A stretch of DNA of 64,000 nucleotides from Beta vulgaris subsp. vulgaris. Taxonomy: Eukaryota > Streptophyta > Magnoliopsida > Caryophyllales > Amaranthaceae. Both the position numbers and the translations under genes were made by a program. Where the stretch lies: contig NC_079203.1 of NCBI RefSeq assembly GCF_026745355.1, positions 2,423,249-2,487,248 of the forward strand. Direction: 5' to 3'. Shown piece by piece: positions 47,055-58,085 of the stretch. The notes under the pieces were generated by a model. The model did not search any database and was not told where the DNA came from. It was given only the letters and a program-made list of their open reading frames with translations. Within the stretch, counting starts at the first letter, position 1. Every line of letters starts with the position of its first letter.

Positions 47055-47491
47055 TTCTTAAAAAAAAAAAAAAACCAGAAAAAAGAAATGGGTTTTTTTC
47101 TCTCTAATAAATCAAGAAAAAAGAAATGGGTTTTTTTTGTTGTTGAAATTTGATCATTACCCAGAAAAAAGTTGCTTTGTTTTAATGTATAATAAGGTTT
47201 GTTCACTCAATTTTGGGATAAACCCAGAATTTTTTTGCTCTATAAAATCAAGAAAAAGATTGGATTTTTTTGTAATATGATGAATACCCAGAAAAAATAA
47301 GCTCTGCTCACTTGATTTTTGAGCTATACTAAAGTTGAAGTGTTTCTGTTGTACAGAAATTGTGAGTTTTATACGAAATGTGGTGGGTTTGAGGATTTCA
47401 ATAGAGATATTTTGGGGTTTTTTTTTGTTGAGTTTACAGCAAGAAGGAGGAAAAAGTATGATGTTAATGAAATTGAAAGGAATGATTTATC

Positions 47492-47500
47492 ATTTATATA
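47492..47500 (-). promoter_or_regulatory. Candidate TATA box of the ABCG gene
   Basis: TATATAAAT on the minus strand, about 440 bases before the ATG at 47054. The interval would be a long T-rich 5' leader. A closer unrecognised promoter cannot be excluded. Confidence 0.35.
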
Positions 47501-47668
47501 ATAAAATTCGTCATATTTGACTTGACAATTCTAAAATGGCAGAAAACTATCATTTTTTTAGGCCACAAATGAGTTAAAAGATTGTGAAGACCATGGAATA
47601 ATTCTATTTTTTGTTTATGGTATTGGTATGGAATGGAACTTTCTATTTGTTTGACATTTGAAATTGTA

Positions 47669-47893
47669 CTCCCTCCGTCTTCTATTAGTTTATTCCTTTC
47701 TTTTATACAGAGTTTTAAAACAAATAATATCGTGAGTGATAGAAAGAAAGAGAAACTATTATTTTATATTAAAGTTGAATGTATGCGTGATGAAAAGTTT
47801 ATAGTCTCATTCCAAAAATAGCAAAAAAAAGTATATTAATAAGGGACACCCTTAAAAGAAATACTAGTAAACTTTTTTTTTTTTTTTTGAGGG

Positions 47894-47929
<36 letters not shown>

Positions 47930-47941
47930 AGCACGAAGGAG
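47669..47941. mobile_element. Stowaway-like MITE with A-run
   Basis: CTCCCTCCGTCTTCTATTAG at the left and the complement of CTAGCACGAAGGAG at the right, with TA on both flanks (47667-47668, 47942-47943). A homopolymer of about 43 A's (about 47895-47937) lies next to the right end. It sits about 170 bp upstream of the candidate ABCG promoter. Confidence 0.72.
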
Positions 47942-48149
47942 TAATTAGTAATTACTTTAAAGAAAAGTATAAAAAGTATGGTCCATGCTGGACATGACCC
48001 AAATTCTAATGACCGCTATAAATGGGAAAGGAGAATACCGTGGAAGCTAGCCCACGAGGATTTCTAGATTTTATACAAAATCTCATACTGTTTTACTATT
48101 AATTAAGATAACATAGGACCCAATCTAAAAGGGATTACTTAAAGTAAAA

Positions 48150-49196
48150 CTAGCATTTATATGCACGCGATGCGTGCGACAATATATAAATAATAAAAGT
48201 ATTAAAAAAACTAACTTAAGAGTATAATATTTATGGTGAATATTGATGAGCGACGCGTTGTGATTTTTTACTAGCCTTATTCTTTGTCTAAAGAGTATTC
48301 TCTCTGTTTTTTTATCTTTCTCACTTTCATGTGCACATCTCCGTACATCTTTAAACTTAAATATCTTTTATTATATATTAGTAAAAATTATAACGATTGA
48401 ATATTAATAACGTACTAATTGAGACGAATCAAACAAGACCTCACATGACTATATTTTTTCTTATAAATTGAAAAAAATTGAGAAGATTCTCTCTAAGTAT
48501 AAATAGTGTCAAGATTCTAAGTAAGAATGATAAAAAAAAAAACAGAGGGAGTAATGTTTTCCATAGAGGACTATGTTGAAGTAGGATATGTTATCTTGTA
48601 CTTCGTATTTGGTAGATAATTCAACAACTCTCCCCTTAAATAATAATCTGAGCTATGTTATTTATTTAGAAATACATATATTTTGTAGGTGTATTTTATG
48701 AGTAGTAGTTTAATTTAATTTCACTAAGTAATTAAGGGTTTTATGCATAATATGGTTAGTAGTGCTTTAATAAAAAAATTATAAATTGATATTATCTGAT
48801 GATGTATGTTTATCTCTTTAATTATTTATTATCCCAACTAATTGTGAGTCCAAAAAAAATAAAATAAAAATATTCTCTAAGTTTTTAAATTCTTTTATGG
48901 TTTATCAATGCATGTTATTTGAAATTATAAATTGATAATAAGAATCTTTATCAATCTTTGCTTTTATAATTGTTTGAAAAATGATTTGGTCATTAGTTTA
49001 TATTTTCAATTGTGAGTTTCCTCTTTTTACACATTTTTTATGTAATTCTTTTTGGTAATGTATTACTTATTATCCGTTTTGTAAATAAGGAAAGAATTAA
49101 TAAAATATTTTCTTTATTATTTTTTGTGAGATTAAGGGTATATAGGTCTTTTCAAAGGAGGACATCATAGCTTCTCCTTGGCTTATATAATAGAGA
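48150..49196 (-). mobile_element. Non-autonomous Helitron (family A)
   Basis: Minus strand: A|TCTCTATTATATAAGCC at 49196, hairpin GCACGCatcGCGTGC (48177-48163), end CTAG 48153-48150 before T. 1047 bp, including a 254-bp Stowaway-like MITE inserted at 48298-48551. Confidence 0.87.
48298..48551. mobile_element. Stowaway-like MITE nested in a Helitron
   Basis: TTCTCTCTGTTTTTTTATC at the left and the complement of AAAAAAAACAGAGGGAG at the right, TA on both flanks (48296-48297, 48552-48553). It shares GAGACGAATC and CACATGACTATATTTTTTC with the MITEs at 510 and 59522. Confidence 0.8.
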
Positions 49197-49269
49197 TATT
49201 TAATTAGCTCTATTATAATCGACATTTTAAGCTTCACGCACATAATAGACACATTTTCAATCATTATAA

Positions 49270-49550
49270 CTAGTTATTAGACTCGGGCTATGCCCCGTGT
49301 AAGAAAAAATTTCATTTATTAATATAATACTTTATGATAATAGCACTAAATACAACTTAGCCTAGTGGTTAAAACTTTAGTATATGTACTTGAGGTCTCG
49401 GGATCAAACCCTATACTATGCAATTTCTTAATTTTTTTATTGTACATGGATTACATGAACTAAAACTCCCTAGGGAGAGCGCCACGTGGCACAGTTTACA
49501 CTAACTCTGATTTTCATAGTAGAAAACCTCTAAGAAAAAGCCAATTATCT
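49270..49550 (-). mobile_element. Helitron-like element with tRNA-like core (family B)
   Basis: CTAG at 49270-49273, then TTATTAGA and the hairpin CGGGC-tat-GCCCCG form a minus-strand 3' Helitron end. The body is about 85% identical to 52587-52842, including GGAGAGCGCCACGTGGCAC. On the plus strand, AGCCTAGTGGTTAAAAC and GGTCTCGGGATCAAACCC (49361-49410) resemble boxes A and B of the SINE at 7091. The 5' end near 49550 is degraded. Confidence 0.55.
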
Positions 49551-49574
49551 ATATTACTCCTCGAATAGTGATAA

Positions 49575-50252
49575 CTAGTATTTTTTGCACGCTATGTGTG
49601 CATGTCAAATTAACATTCTTTTTCTCAATTAGTTATTCATCAGTACTACAATAAATTTGATTTGAACAAATATTATAATGATTTTTAATTTTTTAAATAT
49701 ATTTTTCTTAAATCAATGTTTCGTTGGTTTTTTTAGTTATTTGTTCATCATTATTCAAATCTCTATTATATAAGTGAAGGAAATACAAAGCAGAAGAAAG
49801 CTCGTGCTCAAATAAAGTGGAAGAATTTGTATATCAGATTCAATCATTGAATATTAATAAAGTGAAAGAATTTGTTTATCAGATTCAATCTTTGAATATT
49901 AATAAAGTGGAAGAGTTTAATTTATATATTAATAGAGATTATCGAATAATAGTCAACATTTAGGTTTTATAATAATATGAAATAAATTCAAGTCTTTATT
50001 TTTTGTACGGATTGTTTCAATCAAGTTATATTGTCAATTTAATCTCACATATTAAGAGGAATTCATCCTCCTTAATTTACATTTATTTGAAATTTGAAAT
50101 TCAATTCCATTATTAACTTGTTCAATGTATATGGCAGGTATGAAGAAGAAAAGACTATTAAATATATAAAGGAGTTTAAATCATTAAAGATATCTTAGAC
50201 TTTTTATAAAGGGACACCATCTTTCTCACTCCTTTAACTTATATAATAGAGA
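49575..50252 (-). mobile_element. Non-autonomous Helitron (family A)
   Basis: Minus strand: A|TCTCTATTATATAAGTT at 50252, hairpin GCACACataGCGTGC (49601-49587), end CTAG 49578-49575 before T. It contains an internal near-duplicate block (49838-49880 and 49882-49925: CAGATTCAATCTTTGAATAT). Lies 25 bp from the family B element. Confidence 0.83.
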
Positions 50253-51060
50253 TTTAAGGAGACTTTGCCAGTTTGCCTGCAACAAAAGAAAACAATCGAT
50301 TTATGAAGGTTGGATTACTGAATGACTTCCTAATAATAATTTTGTTAGACGTAGAAACACAATAACTCAAACATGTTATATGAATTGGTCTGGAGACACA
50401 TGGTGATCAAACTCGTAAGCAAAGAAAAAACATGTAAATTGGTCCACCCTTGCATCCTCCTGCACACTTCTAGTAATTTGTTGCTAATTTCTTCTTTAAT
50501 TTGCTACAAGCCTCCTTATTCTACGTTTCTAAATCGTTTTTTTGAAAGGTCAAGACTCAAGAGAATAATTTGAGGAAGCATAGCTTGTTAATAAGGGTTG
50601 TTCTCAATGTGTTTCATATTGTTCATCGTGTTTAATGTTTGCCACCCTTAATTTGATCATATCTTGTTCACTCTTATTCAAACAATGATATGTATTTTTA
50701 GGTAGGTATGTTGAAATCCATTGAAAAGAAAGGAGAAATTGGGAATCCCTCTTGCAAAGGATGAGCCTCGATTTCAAGAGATGATGCCAATTAATGTTAT
50801 CATGATCGAGATCCTACTTTGAATTGTAGTGCTTGGTATGATCGAATCGGCAGATCTGACGTATGATCATATACAGTTTAGGTAAAATAGCAATAACTAT
50901 GCTTAATATAGTATAGAAAAACTCATGTCAAAATTTACACACATTATTAATTACGTTTTCATTCACAAATAGTGATAGTGTAGTTCAATACCCTAAGACA
51001 AATTTAATAGGAGAAAGATAATATGTGAATTTGATTTATGACAGGATCAGATCATAAAAT
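50253..51060. other. Intergenic, nothing recognised
   Basis: AT-rich sequence with short frames only. No conserved protein or repeat terminus seen. Confidence 0.4.
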
Positions 51061-51303
51061 CATTCAAGATCACCCTTCTTCTTTTTGATTTCGGGTTTAT
51101 TCCCACCTTGTACAGATAATACATCCCGTACCTTGAGGTCTATCAGATCTCGTTCAACCATAAATTCGATCAAAGTTGTACCGAAAGGGTAACTAATAGA
51201 GTTATTAGACTCCTTTTTACAGTATGTGGATACAGGAGTATGTGTACAAGTCATTCAGTTGACTCCTTGCTGTCATGCTGGCAAAAGCAGGGGTTTCGGC
51301 CGG

Positions 51304-51459
51304 TTTTACCGCCCAGCTCGAACTGAAGGCGATGTAATCAAACTTATGATTGACGCCGTAGAGAATATAAAGCCCATATGCAAAGTAGAAAAAGTCAGAG
51401 TAGCAGGTACTATTTATGATGTCCCCGGGATTGTAGCCAGGGATCGTCAACAAACCTTG
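51304..51459 (+). pseudogene. rps7: Nuclear copy of part of mitochondrial rps7
   Basis: 52 codons match the central part of plant mitochondrial ribosomal protein S7: '[15 protein letters not shown]', '[15 protein letters not shown]' and '[18 protein letters not shown]'. Both sides diverge abruptly ('CSLVSHPKF' after QQTL), so the gene is truncated at both ends and embedded in a frame of 51226-51513. GC content is higher than the neighbourhood. The adjoining 51060-51300 and 51460-51530 may also be organelle-derived but are not assigned. The functional S7 gene lies elsewhere. Confidence 0.8.
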
Positions 51460-51962
51460 TGTTCCCTGGTTTCCCACCCAAAATTTCGAGGATTTACCGA
51501 TTCGGTTCTCTAAAGGATCGCAACGGTTGTGTTGTGACATATAACTTTTTTGCACATAGTGCCAACTGACCCACACCATCCCAACACCACCTAACACCAC
51601 ACAACCACCACCCCTAAAACAATCCATTTCATCTGGACTTCCATAGGGGGCGAAAAGAAATTCGATTAGACTGTGTTAGTTGTGACTCAATACTCCATCA
51701 CAACGTAGCAAACTTGTTCGAGTACCAAGGGAGTTCAACTCAGCTTGAATCATTCTCATCGACATCATATATAAGATCTTGGTTATATGGTCTCTAACCT
51801 CCGTCAACGACCTCGTGACCTGCAGTTTTCCGCCGCTTCTTCCTTCGCGAATATCACTGGAGCTACGTCGAAGAGAGAGAATGAGAGGATGTTTGAAACA
51901 AAACGAAAGTCTAAAGTTGGTGGAGGCTGATCAATTGAGCTAGGTTGAGGAATTATTGCCCT

Positions 51963-52147
51963 CCTATGTTACTTGGACTCATTCTCATGTCTGACAAAAA
52001 TACGTGTCTAAGTGTCTAACTCGCTATTTTAAGAAATTTTTCATGATTTTGGCCCCAAATGAAGTATCCAAATGTCCATGTCGATGTCCGAATTTCAAGG
52101 ATGTAACACGGGTACTTGAGGTAAATTGAAGAGTTCATGTAACTAAG
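51963..52147. repeat. Short inverted-repeat element
   Basis: CCTATGTTACTTGGACTC at 51963-51980 is matched in inverse by GAGTTCATGTAACTAAG at 52131-52147. The interior carries GTGTCTAAGTGTC and GTCCATGTCGATGTCCG words. It resembles short non-coding inverted-repeat elements common in plants. No target duplication found. Confidence 0.45.
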
Positions 52148-52586
52148 TTGCCCTCAATCTCAAGTTCAACTCCGCCCTCTAAATAAAGAGAATGAGTGTG
52201 GGTTAATGCCACCCATCGAGGCTGATGGATTATTTTGCTACTGCCTTACGAGTTTTCTAGGAAACTTCCGAAGTTTACGCGAACGAGAGGGAATTTCACC
52301 AGTGTCCGGACTCCGGGCATGAGGGAATACAAAGAGGGTGCACGAAAACAGTTACACCATAAGTTATAGTGTAACTATCAAACCTATGGTTTGTTTCCAT
52401 TAGTTAAGAATCAGTAAAATCAATTTCAATAAAATTAGGTGGAGTGAACAAAGCCTAACTAGATCCATGTTCAAAAAATAAGTATTTACTTGAACACAAT
52501 ATACAAATGACTGATTAACATAAAATTTCCAAAATGATCCTAAATTTAACTACCGTTCTTTATTAGTGACATGATTTTGATAATAA
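52148..52586. other. Non-coding, possibly organelle-like
   Basis: The part 52230-52345 (CTTCCGAAGTTTACGCGAAC) is richer in GC than its surroundings and could be organellar or from another genomic context. No gene recognised. Confidence 0.25.
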
Positions 52587-52842
52587 CTAGTTATTAGGTC
52601 CGGGCTATACTCCGGGTAAGAAAAAATTTCATTTATTAATATAATACTTTATGATAATAACACTAAATATATATACTACTTAGCCTAGTGGTTAGAACTT
52701 TAGTATATGTACTTGAGGTCTTTACTATGCAATTTCTTTATTTTTTTATTGTACATGTATTACATGAACTAAAACTCCATGGGGAGAGCGCCACGTGGCA
52801 CAATTTCTTGTTTTCACACGTCTTTTAATATATTTGTATAGA
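52587..52842 (-). mobile_element. 256-bp Helitron-like element (family B)
   Basis: Minus strand: A|TCTATACAAATATATT at 52842, hairpin built on CCCGG-agtata-GCCCGG, end CTAG 52590-52587 before T. Closely related to 49270-49550, but 17 bases covering the box-B-like part are deleted. Confidence 0.72.
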
Positions 52843-53519
52843 TTCCTTGCTGAATGATCTCATGAGTCATGACCATTATCCATCAATTTGTGCTCAAATT
52901 TACTGAAGTGCTCAAATTTGCCCCACTTGCTCATGATCGATCGCTCCCCCACTCATCCATCTAGGTCAAAATTAAAACTTATGAGAACACATTTTTTTTT
53001 GTAAGAATAATACTCGTACTACCATTGAAAGCTCTATGCACTGTGATCTATTGATCCTCGTGAGTCATGTGGGGGCCTGGACTATCTTGTCTTAGTTTAT
53101 TTCTAGTTTGGACTAAATTGAAGCTCACAAAGAAACCTAAGTAATTACTAGTTGAAAAGAATGGTAATTACTTATTGAACTAGGTTTCGTCAGACAAAAA
53201 CGTCAGAAAAATTGAACAAAAGTTATCTACTACTATTGTCAGCACTCAAATAACAACTCTATATTTGATGATCTATATATTTAAGTAAGAAGTTTCGGGC
53301 TCATAAATCATAATGGTCAAAAGCATAACCACTCGTTTAAAGTATGTTCTTTATGAAAGGGAGATAATGATAAGAATATATTGTTTATGAATAACTGACC
53401 TTATATACACGCGATTACATATTATATCATACGCCCAACGTATATATGCGCCCAACAGGTCGTGTGTGGGCAACAACTTTAGGCACTGGGTTCCCAAGTG
53501 TGCGGCTCGGTTAAGGTCA
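52843..53519. other. Intergenic, nothing recognised
   Basis: AT-rich sequence without domain-bearing frames or repeat ends. Confidence 0.4.
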
Positions 53520-53975
53520 ATTCAGACGCATAGGTTGGGGAGGACGGTTGGGTTGGCTTGAGAGTGGTTGCTCAAAACGAGCTGGGACAAGCTCTTTGGT
53601 AAGCGTGCCGACGAGTTCATCCGTGGTGGTCGGTGGCTGTCGCAGAAGGAAAGGCTTTAATTTGTGCTTAGCTGTGTGGTTGGCTCGCCTCCATAACCAT
53701 TCACATGTTACTTTTGAGACGGAATGTCAATCCCTTGTCTCACGCCTGTCTAAGGGAATTATTTTCTTCTCTAATCTTGACTTTATTCTTACATATGTTA
53801 TTTCTTTCTGCAATTCTTTTAATGTTGTTGCATGATCTCATGTGCGTAGAGATGGTAACTTTCGGGTCCATCACCTAGCTAAACTATTGCCTTTTGAAAC
53901 TAAGCAAAGATGGGAGAATCATGTTCCCTCTGAAATAGCTCTGTACGTACTAATGGATACTTTGTCCCTACCTTA
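53520..53975 (+). pseudogene. LINE-type RNase H remnant
   Basis: Conceptual translation across one stop gives the C-terminal half of a plant RNase H-like (RVT_3) domain. 'WLARLHNHSHVTFETECQ' corresponds to the third catalytic region (Glu replacing the usual Ser/Asp context). It is followed by 'ISFCNSFNVVA', a stop at 53834, 'SHVRRDGNFRVHHLAKLL', with His in place of the last catalytic Asp, and 'PSEIALYVLMDTLSLP'. Either a LINE remnant or a decayed RNase H-like gene. Confidence 0.6.
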
Positions 53976-54264
53976 ACGATTGTCTTGCCATTGTCATTCT
54001 AAACAAGTTAAAAATGGTATATGCATCAAATTTGTCAATCAAAAAAATAAATAGACAAAATATCTTGATTTTTTTTATAAGAAAATATGGTATACATGAC
54101 GTCCATTTGAAAAGTATGAAACACTCACCGCCTTTGATACTCTTTAATTCAGTAAAACAAACTCATTATTTCTATTCTTTTTGTTCAAAATTCATTCACA
54201 AATAATTATTATTTAAAAATCACTCACAACCTATATATGTTAAATTTTTACATGAGCAAATTAA

Positions 54265-55715
54265 TCTCTATTACATAAGGGAAGGGGGAGCAACGGTGTC
54301 CTCTTTTGAACTGACTATTTTGCCCCCTTTCCTTTTCTAAATTACAAAAGAAATCTCAATACCAAAATGGGGTCAAACAAAGCCACCGGAAATTAATTTT
54401 CAACAATCACTCAGAAATCACTTATATGAGGAAACTTTACAAATCACTCAGAATTGAGAAAATCACGTTGTAAAAATCACGCAAACCACTCAAATGATCA
54501 GGAAACTTTACAAAAACTAAAAATTAACTTACAAACTAAAACTAATACTACTAGGACGTCAATACATACAAAACATTCACAAAATTCACTTACAAATCAT
54601 TGTTCTTAATAACCATTCACAATTACATACTCACAAAAATTACCTATAAACACAAATTTGAGAAAAACATAAGATTTTGACAGTGATATCACACATTCGT
54701 CCATGGCGATTTGCGAACTTTCAAATAGGTACATAATTCTTTTAATCTTCAAATTAGTTATTTCACATTAGTGACTGTTATGTAGTTGAAAAAATGGAGA
54801 TAATAGCAATTAGTTGAAAAGGGCTTTTATATAATTAGACTTAAATTTTTCATTTTCATATAAAATCAGAAAATAAGATGTGTATGAAATTTGATTCATT
54901 TATGACACTGATGAAAAAGTTACAAATTTAGTTCTTTTTTTTAAATTCCAATATAAAATTTTGCCCAAAACTTTTGCAGAATATCCATGTTCAAAAATAA
55001 ATTTTGAAAAACAAAACAATATCAAACCTTTTTGCGAACAACTTTTGCAAAATTCCATTTTCAGAAAAAAAATTAATACATTAATTTGCAAAAACCATTT
55101 CATGTGAAATCAGATTGTGTATGAAAAATTTGAAATTTCATTTCACCTATAATTGAAACTCAAAGTGTTCAAATTTAGAAAAGGAGAAAAATTAAAAATG
55201 ACCATTTCATACGAATCAGATTGTGTATGAAAAATTACCTTTCAAATATAATTGAAACTCAAAGTGTGAACATTTAGAAAAGGAGAAAAATTAAAATGAT
55301 GAAAATTCTTAAATATCAATTTGTGAAATCAGAATTTAGAAGTTAGACAAGGAAAAAAAAACTGAAATTGTATTATACTTTTCGGTTACAATTTTGGGAT
55401 CATAGAGAAATTACTGAAATCCATATCAAAAACTATTATAAATTACAAAAATGAATAAAACCAAAAAAAAAAGAACATGACGATATTTAGTAAAGAACAT
55501 CATATCTGATTATAAAAGAACATGCGCATATAAGACTTGAGAAACAAAAAACTATTCAAAATCACAAAAATGAATAACAACATAAAAAGAACATGGAAGA
55601 ATCTTATTCACAAAATGGAGGTGAACTTAAATACTAACTTGCATTTTCAGTTTGTTTACTACTTAGTATTAGGCCTAAAAATATCATCGCACGCATCGCG
55701 TGCACAAAAGGCTAG
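54265..55715 (+). mobile_element. 1451-bp non-autonomous Helitron (family A, longest)
   Basis: Plus strand: A|TCTCTATTACATAAGGG at 54265, hairpin GCACGCatcGCGTGC (55689-55703), spacer ACAAAAGG, end CTAG 55712-55715 before T. The only family A copy in plus orientation here. About the first 500 bases match 28637-29382. No helicase or Rep frame. Confidence 0.9.
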
Positions 55716-56839
55716 TATATCTAGAAGTGTGACTCTAAACTGAACTGTAACCTCCTTGAAAAACAATAAACCGATGATCTCTCTTTCTCTCATTAAAAAT
55801 TACGCAAGTGAACCTAACTTTTTACTGTACTCATATTCCAATTTACTTTATTAATATTCAATTGTTATAATTTTTACGAAGTGTGATTCGATACGATGAA
55901 TAGTTTATTAATAATCAATTGTTATAATTTTTAGTAATATGTAATAAAAGATATTTAGAGTCAAATAAATACATTGACAAACGCACACAGTTAAAATATG
56001 AAAGATAAAAAAATATAAAGAAAGTATTTACTAATAAATGAGCCATTTTTCACGGAATGCATGTAGCACTAATAACGAATAGTATGTACTACATATAGTA
56101 AATTGTTTTAATTTACGAATTGTTGGTTAACAATACTATTTTCTCATATCATGATTCATAAAAAAAAAAATGATGTTTCATTATAAAATTATAAACTCAA
56201 ATTATGTGCAACTAATCTATATCCCAAATAATTTTTTTTATAAAAAGCTTCACTTAGTCTAAATAAACGTTTAATCTCAAACTATGTGCAATGACCTAAG
56301 GTGTCGCAAGACTAATTAACTAAGCTGTAAAATCGCGCAACAACACTTCAAGTCTTCAAACATGAAAAGTTCTAACATCTAATTTGCCAAGTGTTGGCGG
56401 GCTAAAGAAAAGGTAGCCAATCTATATGACTATATACACAATGAAATAAGTTTGTCCAGTAAATTCATGGATTATACACCAACCAAATTTTATCAAAATT
56501 TATCCAAATAGCCTTACTCTTCCAACAAAGTTTTTTATAGACAAAATTCTACCGAGTTATTTATATCTCCGTCCTACTACAAGTCACGGACAATTTTAGT
56601 ATTGTGCACAGGAGGTGTGCGCTAAAAATACTAAAATGAATTGTATGACCAGTTCACTTTCAGCCAAAATAAGTTACTTTTAAGTCAAAATAAGTTACTT
56701 TTTTAAGTTAAGAAAGGTTACTTTCAAGCAAAGGTAATATTTAACCTTGAATAAATCACTTATATATAAGTAGAATTGATCTATTAGAACAAAAAGTAAT
56801 CTATGTTGACACATAATTTTTTATTTTAAAGAGGTCATT
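55716..56839. other. Intergenic, nothing recognised
   Basis: AT-rich sequence. GATTCGATACGATG and neighbouring words near 55880 resemble MITE debris. No gene. Confidence 0.4.
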
Positions 56840-58085
56840 CGATATAAAGTATCATTGAACTTAGAGCACCAAATCACATCTATAGCTAATCTAGAACTCA
56901 CTCTCAATAATATTATTCTTCCTTCAAGACAATGGAATGTTGAGCTATTAAATGATTTAATCCCACCATATATTTTTCACATTATCTTGGGAATTTCTAT
57001 CCCTTGCTATACCACACCGGATATTCCTTGTTGGGGGCTGACTAGTTCGGGTGAATTTTCTGTGAAAACGGCTACCTGACTCGCTCATGGAATTACACTG
57101 TCTACAAGTATTCCTTGGTCGTTTATTGGATATGGAAAATTGACATAGCCCAAAGATCCAATTTTTTCTATGGCAATGCTTGCAAATTGATCTTCCATTA
57201 AACTCAAATTTAGGACACCGACTAATCACTAATGATACTCTTTGCCCTCTTTGTATCTGCTAATGAAACTATTAGCCATTTATTCTTCTCTTGCACATCA
57301 ATTTGTCAATATTGGAATCCTCAATTTATAGACAAAAAATTCATAATATAGTGCCCCAAGATCTTACTCAAAGCCTTGCATGTCTCCGTTCCTACTCAAA
57401 AGCCTTACAATTATTCTGTTATAATCTGTGGAGTCTTTGGAAGGAACACAATTCAATTGTCTTTGAAAATAATATGCTTAATTTCAACCGTATTTATTAC
57501 AGAGCCTGCCATTTGTATTTGGAGTGAAATGCTCGAACTATGATAGATGTTTCGTTTACTATCTTTTCTCTTCCTTCTTGCAGGTCTCATAAATCCATTA
57601 TGGCCAGTTGGCAACCACCGCCCCTTGGATGTTTCAAGTTAGAATTTGATGGTTCAGTTATCGGCTCCTCAACTGCTGCGGGTGTGGCCATCTATGACTC
57701 TACTAGCGAACTTGTGGCTGCTCAAGTATATTATCATTTCGGTCAAACCTCAACACTTGTTGCTGAAACATGGAGATTACGAAATGCGCTTCTTCTTGCC
57801 ATTCATCAGAATATTCAAGATCTATATATCGAAGCAAATAACCAAGTAGTTATAAGACTATTACAAGGGCACTACGTTTTCCCTTGAACCATCCAAACAC
57901 TCATTCAAGACATTCGAAATCTGCTTCGTCAATTTAGAGTCTACACTATTAAACTTATTTTTCGGAAAGTCAATCGAGTAGCAGATCTTCTATCAAAAAA
58001 AGGTCACAATAGTTCTACTGTCCCGGTTGATATGGATGTCTCAACGGACCTAGAACTACAAAATTTGTCTTACTTGATTCATTAG
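56840..58085 (+). pseudogene. Degenerate LINE 3' part (zinc-knuckle, RNase H)
   Basis: Fragments in order: 'IPCWGLTSSGEFSVKTAT' (to 57079), the segment before the zinc-knuckle; 'LCPLC...NETISHLFFSC' in another frame (about 57240-57296), the Cys/His knuckle; 'LWSLWKEHNSIVFEN' (57429-57473); and an RNase H domain with 'CFKLEFDGSVIGSS' (Asp), 'VAETWRLRNALL' (Glu), 'VNRVADLLSKKG' (Asp). At least three frame changes or stops (57077, 57887). Dead. No clear poly(A) end. Confidence 0.75.

Noticed and set aside
52230..52345. Plastid-like or bacterial-like GC-richer stretch
   Set aside because: No recognisable gene or RNA; base composition alone is not enough.
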